9,452 bases of DNA from an uncultured Spirochaetaceae bacterium. GTDB lineage: Bacteria > Spirochaetota > Spirochaetia > Sphaerochaetales > Sphaerochaetaceae. The stretch spans positions 1 through 9,452 of the forward strand of contig CAMKAB010000024.1 in NCBI GenBank assembly GCA_946410375.1, read 5' to 3'. Both the position numbers and the translations under genes were made by a program. Numbering within the stretch: position 1 is the first letter of the stretch; each line of letters begins with the position of its first letter. Shown here in pieces: positions 1-6,838 of the stretch. The notes under the pieces were generated by a model. The model was not told the origin of the DNA. It did not search any database and was given only the letters and a program-made list of their open reading frames with translations.

Positions 1-76
1 TTACAATCGCACTGCCGCGCCATCAGCCTACGGAGTTTGCAATACGGTTTATCCTACCGTCGCATTACCTGTTGCC
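1..76. other. Sequence downstream of hydA
   Basis: Short flank beyond the hydA stop. A 5-bp stem (ACGGT at 44-48 with ACCGT at 56-60) has no T-run after it on the minus strand, so it is not a convincing terminator. The operon may continue to the left of the window. Confidence 0.3.
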
Positions 77-1837
77 TTACAGCACGTTCCACGCGAAGTG
101 ATCCGTATGCAGGTATTCTTCCGACTTCTCTCCGAGCGGTGCGCCGTAGTCGTCCGCGTACAGTTTCAGAACATCGGGGTTTTCGTGGCTGAAACGGAGA
201 TACATTGACTTGTCAATGTTATAAAGCGTTTTTCCGCGCTCAGAAGCGCGTTCCGCGTTATCTCTCCCTATAATTTGTCCGCCGCCGCCGGCGCACCCTC
301 CGGGACATGCCATGATTTCCACAAAGTGGTACTTCGCTTCTCCGTTTTCAATCGCTTTGCAGAGCGCTCGGGCGTTTCCGAGAGAACTCGTAACCGCAAC
401 TCTTATCGGAATACCCGCTATCTCGTATTCCGCCTCTCTCCATGGCTTCTCTCCGGATATTGTTGAACCCGGTGCGGTGCTTCGAATACCGATAAATGCA
501 TCAGGTGAGGGGTTTTTCCCTGTAACGAGGAAATATGCGCTTCTGAGAGCCGCTTCCATTACTCCTCCGGTTGCTCCGAATATTACGCCCGCCCCGGAGT
601 AGGACTTCATAAGACTGTCAAACGGAGTTTCCTGCAAGGCTTTCACATCCACGGACGATTCTTTGATAAGCCGAGTGACTTCGCGCGTTGTGAGCACGAG
701 GTCCACATCCCTTACACCGTTTTTCCGCATGGTAGGAATCTCAGATTCCGCTTTTTTCGCTGTGCACGGCATAATCGATACGCTGAAAATCTCTTCCGGT
801 TTTTTCCCGATCCGCCGGGCGAAGTAGCTTTTAATCACCGAACCGAACATCTGCTGCGGACTTTTCGCTGTGGAGAGCCTCGCCGTCAGCTCGGGAAATA
901 CGGTTTTTAGAAAACGAACCCACCCCGGACAACAACTGGTGAACATCGGTTTTTCGTTTAAATCTCCTTTTTTCAGCCTTTCAAGGAACTCCGAACCTTC
1001 TTCCATAATGGTGAGGTCGGCGGAGAAACTCGTATCAAAAACGTAGTCGAAACCCGCTTTTTTCAGGGCGGAAGCAAGAAGATTCACCGTGGCTTTTTCC
1101 GCAGGAAGTCCGAGAGCTTCTCCCCATGAAGCGCGAACCGCAGGCGCAATCTGAGCAACCGTGATGACATTCGGATTTGCAATCGCCTCAAAAACCTTTT
1201 GCGTGTCGTCTCTTTCATGCAAAGCTCCCACAGGGCAGTGAGTAATGCATTGTCCGCAGAGCGAACACGGAACATCGGTGATTTTTTTACCGCCTGTAAC
1301 CACGACATGAGTCCTTCCTCCGGTACCTTCGATATCCCAAATACCGAGGCTTTGCACTTTTTCGCACACCGATATGCAACGCATGCACTTTATGCACTTT
1401 GAATTGTCTCTGATAAGAGGAAACTTTTCATCCCATTCAAGAAGACGCTTTGAAGGTAAATCCTGCGGATACGGCTCGGTGTTTATATTGTTTTCTTCGG
1501 CAAGCGCTTGAAGCTGACAGGAGCCGTTTCTTATGCAGGTCGGGCAATAGCCGTTGTGCTGGCTTAAAATCAGAGAGAGGTTCGTTTTCACAGCCTCCCG
1601 TATGCGCGGAGTGTTTGTTCTGATAACCATTCCTTCCGTAACTTTGTTTTCGCAGGATGGAATGAGCCTGTCTTCGCCATCTATTTCCACAACGCACATT
1701 CTGCATGCGCCTATTTCGTTAATGTCTTTCAGATAGCACAAATGCGGTATTTTAAATCCGTTCTGAAGCGCTGCGTCAAGAATGGTGAGATTCTCTCTTA
1801 CGCACAGTTTTTTATCATTTATCGTTATGTTTACCAT
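77..1837 (-). CDS. hydA: Modular [FeFe] hydrogenase, catalytic subunit (group A)
   Basis: Catalyses reversible 2H+ + 2e- = H2 in the cytoplasm; no signal peptide is seen. Domains in order: a plant-type 2Fe-2S ferredoxin domain (C34, C45, C48, C62); a His-Cys 4Fe-4S site (H94, C98, C101, C107); a bacterial 2x[4Fe-4S] domain (C148/151/154/158 and C191/194/197/201); and the H-cluster domain with L1 TSCCPGW (C302, C303), L2 MPCTAKK (C358) and L3 MACPGGCAGGGGQ (C511, C515). A small-subunit-like tail (HENPDVLKLY to LHTDH) follows. All cluster ligands and the proton-relay Cys next to the H-cluster Cys are intact, so it should be active. The length (586) matches the CpI-like M3 architecture. The ATG overlaps the stop of the upstream fusion gene (ATGGTAA), with GGGAG 9 nt upstream, so the two are translationally coupled. 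Pairing with a GltD-like protein recalls the 'glutamate-synthase-linked' group A2 of hydrogenase classifications; that subgroup call is inferred from context. Confidence 0.96.
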   Translation of the reverse strand: MVNITINDKKLCVRENLTILDAALQNGFKIPHLCYLKDINEIGACRMCVVEIDGEDRLIPSCENKVTEGMVIRTNTPRIREAVKTNLSLILSQHNGYCPTCIRNGSCQLQALAEENNINTEPYPQDLPSKRLLEWDEKFPLIRDNSKCIKCMRCISVCEKVQSLGIWDIEGTGGRTHVVVTGGKKITDVPCSLCGQCITHCPVGALHERDDTQKVFEAIANPNVITVAQIAPAVRASWGEALGLPAEKATVNLLASALKKAGFDYVFDTSFSADLTIMEEGSEFLERLKKGDLNEKPMFTSCCPGWVRFLKTVFPELTARLSTAKSPQQMFGSVIKSYFARRIGKKPEEIFSVSIMPCTAKKAESEIPTMRKNGVRDVDLVLTTREVTRLIKESSVDVKALQETPFDSLMKSYSGAGVIFGATGGVMEAALRSAYFLVTGKNPSPDAFIGIRSTAPGSTISGEKPWREAEYEIAGIPIRVAVTSSLGNARALCKAIENGEAKYHFVEIMACPGGCAGGGGQIIGRDNAERASERGKTLYNIDKSMYLRFSHENPDVLKLYADDYGAPLGEKSEEYLHTDHFAWNVL

Positions 1838-3660
1838 TTTTCAATTCTCCCGCCTTTTAATACGCCGAGTCCGAAGTGGTCGCAGCGCAAACATCTGGAA
1901 CACTCCTGCTTGCATTCCTCTTCCGTCATGCCGTTTGAGGCAAGTTCGAAATTACCGGCAAGGGAATCAAACGTTCTGAGTTTTGTCTGAACCCTGCCGC
2001 ACGAAGGAGTGTTTGAAAGTCCGGCTTCCGGGATTTCTATCTCCGTTCCGATTTCATGGTCGTACCCTAAAAACCTGTCTATGTTGTTCGCCGCGACTTT
2101 TCCCGCCGCCACCGCTCTGATAACCGTGGCGGGACCTGTTACCGCGTCTCCTCCTGCGAAAATGTTATCCACAGATTTTGACGAACTGTCTGTCACAAGG
2201 GCTCCTCTGTTTATTGAAACGCCTATTTCCTCAAACGGCTTTGAGAGGATCGCCTGTCCTATTGCCACAATAATGTAATCGCAAGGTATTCTCACCGGTT
2301 TTGAAGAAGCGTTTCTTACCGATGGTCTGCCGTCTGCGCCTATTCTTCCTATAATCTGGTTTTGAATCCAAAATGCTACAGCTTTTCCGTCTTTGTCTTT
2401 CTCAATTCTGTCCGGAGCGCTCATCGGGAGCATTTCCACTCCCTCCGCCATGGCGTCTTCTATTTCTTCCTTAATAGCCGTCATATCGTCCAGTCTGCGT
2501 CTGTAAACGCATTTTACGTGTTTTGCTCCGAGTCTGAGGCATGTTCTTGTGCAGTCCATCGCCACATTGCCGCCGCCTACAATGCAAACGGTTTTTCCCG
2601 TGAGATCCGGTCTTCCTCCCGATCCTGTGTCTCTGAGAAGCTCCACCGCGCTCAGCACGCCTTCCGCGTCTTCTCCTTCTATGCCGATTTTCTTGTCTAT
2701 ATGGGCGCCGGTGGCGATATAAACAGCATCAAATTGTTTTTTTATCTTATCAAGCTGTTCTTTGTTTTCTATGCTGACATTTGTTTCAAGGGTAACTCCC
2801 TGATTCAGTATATGGTTTATATCTCTGTCTAAAACAGGGCGGGGAAGCCTGTATTCGGGAATGCCGTACCTGAGCATGCCTCCGGCTTTTTCCCGCTGTT
2901 CAAACACCGTAACGCTATGCCCCATAAGGGTAAGATAGTATGCGGCGGTAAGTCCCGCAGGTCCTGCGCCTATCACGGCGATTTTCTTCCCTGTGGTGGC
3001 CTCTTTCTTCGGAGAGAGGTCCGTTTTGCTGTGGTCTGAGGCGTATCTTTTTATTCCGCAAATATTTACACCATCATCAACCATGTTTCTTCTGCACTTC
3101 GTCTCGCAAGGGTGTTCGCACACATAGCCGCATACGGAAGGAAAAGGATTGTCTTTTCTGATGAGCGCCACGGCTTCATCGTATCTGCCCAGTCCGGTGA
3201 GTGCGATGTAGCCTGGAATATCAACATGGGCAGGGCATGTTTGCTGACATTGAATCGAACTTTGAAGTGCGATTTTACATCTGCCTGTGTCCTCGTGCGC
3301 CATGAAATCTTCTTTTGATGTCTGAACCGCCTTAAGAATAGAGGAAGCCGTTTCGGAACCTATTTCGCAGTCGGCGGTGTCGGCGATAACGCGTGCTGTT
3401 TTTTCTATCAAATCCGTTGTTCCGGGGCGTGCGTTGCCGTCAAGCAGGTTGTTTATTAACGTTTCCAGCTGTTTGAGACCTATTCTGCATGGAACGCATT
3501 TTCCGCAGGTTTGCGAATAGCAAAGGCGCAAAAACGATAAAGCGAGTTCCACCGGACATGTTCCTCTCGGACTGACTTCGGAGCGTCTCGCAAATTCCTT
3601 GTAAATGAAATCCAGCGTTTTATCAATGCTTGATGATTTTTCCAGTTGTAATTTTGCCAC
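1831..3660 (-). CDS. NuoF C-terminal 4Fe-4S domain fused to GltD-like NAD(P)H oxidoreductase (hydrogenase partner)
   Basis: Probably moves electrons between NAD(P)H and the adjacent hydrogenase. Residues about 30-110 match the C-terminal FeS domain of NuoF/HydB (CGKCVPCR, C52/C55/C58, plus C98) without the preceding FMN/NADH-binding part. Residues about 128-205 are the GltD/DPYD-type two-cluster domain (C138, C142, C177, C181, C185, C189). Residues about 225-535 are a two-dinucleotide fold: FAD motif GAGPAG (231-236), NAD(P) motif GGGNVAMD (362-369) followed by YRRR (386-389), which may favour NADP, and a second FAD motif IFAGGDAVTGPATVI (500-514). The tail holds C583-x3-C587-x2-C590-x2-C593, an extended form of the RCLRC ending common in GltD relatives. 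It starts at GTG with AAGGAGG 5 nt upstream. It is not glutamate synthase itself: no large subunit is nearby and the operon partner is hydA. The fusion and domains are clear; the physiological electron partner is inferred. Confidence 0.92.
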   Translation of the reverse strand: MAKLQLEKSSSIDKTLDFIYKEFARRSEVSPRGTCPVELALSFLRLCYSQTCGKCVPCRIGLKQLETLINNLLDGNARPGTTDLIEKTARVIADTADCEIGSETASSILKAVQTSKEDFMAHEDTGRCKIALQSSIQCQQTCPAHVDIPGYIALTGLGRYDEAVALIRKDNPFPSVCGYVCEHPCETKCRRNMVDDGVNICGIKRYASDHSKTDLSPKKEATTGKKIAVIGAGPAGLTAAYYLTLMGHSVTVFEQREKAGGMLRYGIPEYRLPRPVLDRDINHILNQGVTLETNVSIENKEQLDKIKKQFDAVYIATGAHIDKKIGIEGEDAEGVLSAVELLRDTGSGGRPDLTGKTVCIVGGGNVAMDCTRTCLRLGAKHVKCVYRRRLDDMTAIKEEIEDAMAEGVEMLPMSAPDRIEKDKDGKAVAFWIQNQIIGRIGADGRPSVRNASSKPVRIPCDYIIVAIGQAILSKPFEEIGVSINRGALVTDSSSKSVDNIFAGGDAVTGPATVIRAVAAGKVAANNIDRFLGYDHEIGTEIEIPEAGLSNTPSCGRVQTKLRTFDSLAGNFELASNGMTEEECKQECSRCLRCDHFGLGVLKGGRIEKW

Positions 3661-3792
3661 ACCTGCCTCCTTATTATGCTGAAATGAAGATATGATTTTT
3701 TTCGTTTACGGAAATTTTAATTCTTTTTTCTTTTTTTGAGATTATTTTCCGAATATATCTTTTTTATTTAGTAAAAGTTAAAGTTAAGTGGA
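3661..3792 (-). other. A-rich 5' leader of the hydrogenase operon
   Basis: About 125 nt lie between the expected transcription start, just downstream of the -10 at 3793-3798, and the GTG at 3660. Read on the minus strand the leader is very A/purine-rich, with runs such as CAAAAAAAGAAAAAAG. Near its 5' end it has a short tandem AAAGTT repeat (3774-3788, plus-strand sense). It ends in the SD AAGGAGG. No ORF and no known riboswitch consensus was recognised. Confidence 0.5.
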
Positions 3793-3821
3793 ATTTTAAG
3801 CTACCGCTTTCTGATTGTCAA
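3793..3821 (-). promoter_or_regulatory. Sigma-70/SigA-type promoter for the hydrogenase operon
   Basis: On the minus strand an exact -35 TTGACA (3816-3821) is separated by 17 nt from a -10 TAAAAT (3793-3798, five of six consensus bases). AT-rich sequence (ATAAAAAATT) lies directly upstream of the -35, like an UP element. It faces the fusion gene starting at 3660 with no other gene between, so it should transcribe the fusion gene and hydA together. It is the best promoter match in the window. Confidence 0.75.
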
Positions 3822-3830
3822 ATTTTTTAT

Positions 3831-3867
3831 TTCCGGTGTTTGGTGCCTGTACTGAGTGTACCCGGAA
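3831..3867. repeat. Interrupted dyad upstream of the hydrogenase promoter
   Basis: TTCCGG (3831-3836) is complementary to CCGGAA (3862-3867), and the interior holds a second small dyad GTAC-TGAGT-GTAC. The element ends 9 bp upstream of the -35, where an activator could bind. It does not match a Rex or FNR operator I know. The regulatory role is a guess. Confidence 0.25.
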
Positions 3868-3871
3868 TGTG

Positions 3872-3888
3872 AAAATCCCCGTATGGGG
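3872..3888 (-). terminator. Possible weak second terminator (CCCC-ATAC-GGGG-ATTTT)
   Basis: On the minus strand a 4-bp G/C stem with a 4-nt loop (3877-3888) is followed by ATTTTC. It lies about 50 nt beyond the strong thrH terminator and could act as a back-up before the hydrogenase promoter. The stem is short, so this is weak. Confidence 0.25.
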
Positions 3889-3935
3889 CTGCGGGGCGGG
3901 AGAGAATTGAAGTTTATTTTTAATGCAGGGGAAAG

Positions 3936-3962
3936 AAAAATTCCCGCAGGAGGGTGCGGGAA
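3936..3962 (-). terminator. Rho-independent terminator downstream of thrH
   Basis: On the minus strand TTCCCGCA (3962-3955) and TGCGGGAA (3948-3941) form a perfect 8-bp stem with a 6-nt loop, followed at once by TTTTTCTTT. The direction suits the leftward thrH transcript, whose stop is about 180 nt upstream. It separates the threonine genes from the hydrogenase promoter. On the plus strand the hairpin is followed by A-rich sequence, so it is not bidirectional. Confidence 0.75.
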
Positions 3963-4145
3963 CGTAAAAAACAGCAAACGGGTGTAGTGCTTTATCCAAA
4001 GTTGGTTTTGTTTTTCATACATGCCACGGATATGAGCGTGGCGTTTTAAAACTGCGTCTTATTTCCGCCGAACGTTCTTTTGGAAAAAGGATGTCTGGTT
4101 TTAAGATTGCGAATCCTTCAGAAACAAGGCGGTTTTAAGTCCGTC
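3963..4145. other. Intergenic 3' region of thrH, no gene recognised
   Basis: Together with 3661-3962 this makes a stretch of about 480 bp without a convincing gene. It holds an imperfect hairpin GCCACG-N8-CGTGGC (4023-4042) without a U-tract on either strand. Right after the thrH stop is a weak stem with one mismatch (minus-strand AAGACGG and CCGCCTT). A 15-codon plus-strand ORF (4091-4138) has no good SD. The long minus-strand frames at 3796-4022 run through the terminator and look like chance. Confidence 0.5.
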
Positions 4146-4763
4146 TTATTCCTTCCGTGCATCTTTTACAAATGAGGCGATCTCATCGTAGAACTCGCTG
4201 TATGTTGTGCAGAGCCTTAAGTCCGGCTCTTCGCGGAGAATGTTTTCCGGTGCGCGGAAAAGACAGCCCTTATCCGCCCTTCGAATCATAGTGAGGTCGT
4301 TGTAGCTGTCTCCCGCCGCAAAGGTCTTAAAACCCATTCCTTTTAAGCCGTCTATTGCGCGTCGCTTGCCGTCTTCCTGACGAATTGAAATGCCGGTGAG
4401 CATGTTTTTGTCGTCAACAATCAGACTGTTGCAGAGAATGGTGGGGTAGTCGAGCTGCCTCATCAACGGAAGTGCGAATTCTCTGAATGTGTCGGAAAGA
4501 ATCACCACCTGCGTGAGTTCTCTGAGTTTCGTTAAGAAATCTTTTGCGCCTTCCAGAGGACGAATCTTGCCGATAACGTCCTGAATGTCTTTCAGCGTAA
4601 GGTTATGTTCGCGGAGAATGCCCATTCTCCAGTTCATCAGTTTATTGTAGTCCGGTTCGTCCCTCGTGGTGCGGGTAAGTTCCTTTATTCCCGTTACCTT
4701 GGAGAACTCTATCCAAATTTCAGGCACAAGAACGCCTTCAAGATCTAAACATACTATTTCCAT
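4146..4763 (-). CDS. thrH: ThrH: phosphoserine phosphatase / phosphoserine:homoserine phosphotransferase
   Basis: HAD-superfamily enzyme that in Pseudomonas aeruginosa dephosphorylates phosphoserine and can pass the phosphate to homoserine, giving O-phosphohomoserine. Visible motifs: nucleophile segment CLDLEGVLVPEIW (D7 nucleophile, E9), motif II ILSDTF (S90), a Lys-rich segment around K133 (motif III), and motif IV GDSYND (151-156). The DLEG-VLVPEIW signature and the 205-residue length match ThrH rather than generic SerB. ATG start with GAGG about 8 nt upstream. It lies 228 bp downstream of thrC on the same strand and ends before a strong terminator. With thrC, hom and lysC in the window and no thrB, its likely job here is the homoserine phosphorylation step of threonine synthesis. 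The family is clear; the in vivo role is inferred from context. Confidence 0.93.
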   Translation of the reverse strand: MEIVCLDLEGVLVPEIWIEFSKVTGIKELTRTTRDEPDYNKLMNWRMGILREHNLTLKDIQDVIGKIRPLEGAKDFLTKLRELTQVVILSDTFREFALPLMRQLDYPTILCNSLIVDDKNMLTGISIRQEDGKRRAIDGLKGMGFKTFAAGDSYNDLTMIRRADKGCLFRAPENILREEPDLRLCTTYSEFYDEIASFVKDARKE

Positions 4764-4827
4764 AACTTTTCCTCGCTTTTAGTTTATTTTAGTAAAGGCG
4801 CTTGTTTTAAGCCTTTATTAAAGTCTT

Positions 4828-4964
4828 TTGCCTGGCGGTTTTTGCTTAATGCCGATAAGCTCAGAGTTTTGCTTACTGCCGATTTTCAAAGCCTGCGCCC
4901 AATATCGCTGTTCTATGCTCGCTCAAAGCCGCTTGCCTGGCGCTTTTTGTTCAATGTTTCCGAT
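4828..4964. repeat. Degenerate repeats in the thrC-thrH gap
   Basis: TTGCCTGGCG followed by a G/C-TTTTTG-like stretch occurs at 4828 and again at 4933. Both copies continue into similar sequence (TTGCTTAATGCCGAT and TTGTTCAATGTTTCCGAT). A third partial copy, GTTTTGCTTACTGCCGAT, lies at 4866-4883. These are diverged direct repeats inside the 228-bp gap. No ORF or clear promoter was found. Near the thrH end, minus-strand AAAGGC and GCCTTT could pair, but no T-run follows. Confidence 0.55.
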
Positions 4965-4991
4965 TAAAGACGCAAAGCGTTTATGCATCGC

Positions 4992-6599
4992 TCATATGTT
5001 TTTCAAAATGTAATCTTCCAGTTCCGCAAAGTCTATCACGTCTTTGTGCAGCACCTCTTTTCCTTTTAATGAATCAAGGTTCTTCGGAATCGGAACGCCG
5101 GTAAGCTCTTTTATCTGTCGCATTTGCGCGAATTCATCGGCGTCCGGTGTTTTCCCCAGCGCATTCAGTATGGCTGTGGGGAATTTGTACGGAGAAGCGG
5201 TTGAAAGAATGACGCACGGTGCGTCTTTTAGCGCTTTAAAGTCCGTTTTCGCGCATTTTCCGCAATCGGCGGCTTTTTCAGCAGTACCGCAAATGTTCCC
5301 GCATTTTCCGGAATTGCCGCATAAGGCGCCGGTATTGTTATTCAATTCCGATTCCTCGCATAATTTCGCCTTTTCGTTAACATATTCCTTAAACTTTTCA
5401 GCTACATAACATCCCACTGCGGTGTGCGGATCGATGAGGTAGTGTCTCTCGTCCAGGTATTTCTTGATTTCCTTTTCGGTCTGTTCCTTATCGCAGTACC
5501 ACGAACAGAATGTGTCCTGAATGGAAGAAAGGGTGTCTTTGTCCACCGAGAAAACGCCTTTCCCGGAAAGGTCTTTCATCCAGGCGCGAACTTTTTCCGT
5601 ACTATTTCCCGATGCCATAAAGAGAAGTCTTTCCAAATTGCTGGAAACCAGGATATCCATTGAAGGTGACTGTGTTTTGTGAAACGGACGATTTTTGTCG
5701 TATACGCCGGTGTTTATGAAATCGGTGAGGACGTTGTTTATGTTGCTGGCGCACACAAGGCGTCCTACAGGCAAGCCAAGCATTTTTGCATAGTAGCCGG
5801 CGAGGATGTCCCCGAAGTTTCCGGTGGGCACTACATAATTCACTATGTCCCCGACATTTATGCGTCCAGAGTTCACAAGGTCTCTGTATGCGGTGAAGTA
5901 GTACGTAACCTGCGGAGCAAGGCGCCCGATGTTGATTGAATTTGCCGATGAAAGGACGACTCCATTGTTTTTCAGGCGTTCGGTGAGGTCTGAAAACGCT
6001 TTTTTCACGCCGCGCTGACAGTCGTCAAAGTTCCCGCGTACTGCACACACCTTAACGTTTGCTCCTTCCTGCGTAACCATTTGCGCTTTCTGCACCTCGG
6101 ACACTCCGCCGTAAGGATAAAAAACAATGATGCTCACCCCGTCCACGTCGTGAAATCCTTCAAGCGCCGCTTTTCCGGTGTCTCCCGAAGTAGCTGTGAG
6201 GATAACGATTTTGTCTTTCAGTCCGGTTTGCTTTTTCGCACCTGTGATGAGCTGAGGCAGCATGGAAAGAGCCACGTCTTTGAATGCCGAAGTAGGACCG
6301 CGGAAAAGTTCCAGGATGTAGTCGTCTCCCGCTTTTACGAGGGGAGTGAGCTCGTCCGTTTCAAATTTTCCTTTGTATGCAGCCTCCACGAGAGCGTCCA
6401 TATTCTCAAAATCGGGCAGGAGCGTCTTTAAAATGGAGGCGGCCATATCTATGGTTCTAAGCTTTAAAGCGTTCTTCCAATCAAAAGAAATCTTTGCTAT
6501 GTCTGGATTTACATATAATCCGCCATCGCTAGCGATTCCGTTGAGCACGGCGTTGGTGCTTAAGACTTTTTCATCACTTCTTGTACTCTGATAATACAT
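4992..6599 (-). CDS. thrC: Threonine synthase with a cysteine-rich insert
   Basis: PLP enzyme converting O-phosphohomoserine to threonine, the last pathway step, in the cytoplasm. The N-terminus YYQSTRSDEKVLS and the PLP-lysine motif GPTSAFKD (K107), then LTATSGDTGKAALEG, PTGNFGDILAGYYAKMLGLP and ILSTASPYKF, are classic for the bacterial ThrC type. Start: ATG at 6599, because AGAGG (6606-6610) sits 6 nt upstream. An ATG at 6605 abuts the SD, and the frame open back to 6776 has no homology-like sequence. This gives 535 residues, somewhat long for the family. The excess lies at residues about 410-452, where six cysteines (C414, 427, 433, 437, 446, 449) sit in a Gly/Asn/Lys-rich segment just before the conserved C-terminal strand. 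That insert is unusual for ThrC as I know it and its function is unknown. Confidence 0.95.
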   Translation of the reverse strand: MYYQSTRSDEKVLSTNAVLNGIASDGGLYVNPDIAKISFDWKNALKLRTIDMAASILKTLLPDFENMDALVEAAYKGKFETDELTPLVKAGDDYILELFRGPTSAFKDVALSMLPQLITGAKKQTGLKDKIVILTATSGDTGKAALEGFHDVDGVSIIVFYPYGGVSEVQKAQMVTQEGANVKVCAVRGNFDDCQRGVKKAFSDLTERLKNNGVVLSSANSINIGRLAPQVTYYFTAYRDLVNSGRINVGDIVNYVVPTGNFGDILAGYYAKMLGLPVGRLVCASNINNVLTDFINTGVYDKNRPFHKTQSPSMDILVSSNLERLLFMASGNSTEKVRAWMKDLSGKGVFSVDKDTLSSIQDTFCSWYCDKEQTEKEIKKYLDERHYLIDPHTAVGCYVAEKFKEYVNEKAKLCEESELNNNTGALCGNSGKCGNICGTAEKAADCGKCAKTDFKALKDAPCVILSTASPYKFPTAILNALGKTPDADEFAQMRQIKELTGVPIPKNLDSLKGKEVLHKDVIDFAELEDYILKNI

Positions 6600-6838
6600 T
6601 TTCATCCTCTGTTTTTTTGTGTGTGCATGCGGAATCCGATAAAACCGGGTTTTCGCAAGGCTCGTAAATTTTCTTTCACGCAGGACGCATGGGTTCTGAA
6701 ACCGCTGGTAAAGCGCGTGTATCAATGTTTTCCCGCATATGCACGGAACGTCCGGCTGCATACGGCGCCGAAACATTTGTCCGAAACCTTTTGCACTCCG
6801 CCGCGCATTCTCATTCTATTATGCACTATTTCCCGATT
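6600..6838. other. Gap between the ACT gene and thrC
   Basis: A 239-bp gap. The minus strand is open in the thrC frame back to 6776, but the conceptual peptide (Arg/Cys/His-rich) looks like read-through of non-coding sequence. No strong promoter, terminator or T-box motif was recognised. A CATAAT -10-like hexamer near 6820 on the minus strand lacks a matching -35. Confidence 0.4.

Noticed and set aside
1831..3660. Glutamate synthase small subunit (gltD)
   Set aside because: The domain is GltD-like but is fused to a NuoF-type FeS domain, overlaps hydA and has no gltB neighbour.
3796..4022. Small minus-strand genes in the thrH-hydrogenase gap
   Set aside because: The frames cross the thrH terminator and the hydrogenase promoter, lack an SD and encode low-complexity Pro/Phe/Lys sequence.
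4023..4042. Terminator hairpin GCCACG...CGTGGC
   Set aside because: No T-run follows on either strand; the hairpin at 3936-3962 is a much better terminator.
4146..4763. Generic SerB phosphoserine phosphatase
   Set aside because: The nucleophile motif DLEGVLVPEIW and the 205-residue length fit ThrH; the neighbours are threonine genes, not serine genes.
6600..6776. N-terminal extension of thrC by 59 residues
   Set aside because: The extension has no family resemblance and no SD, while the ATG at 6599 has AGAGG at the right distance and gives the canonical N-terminus.
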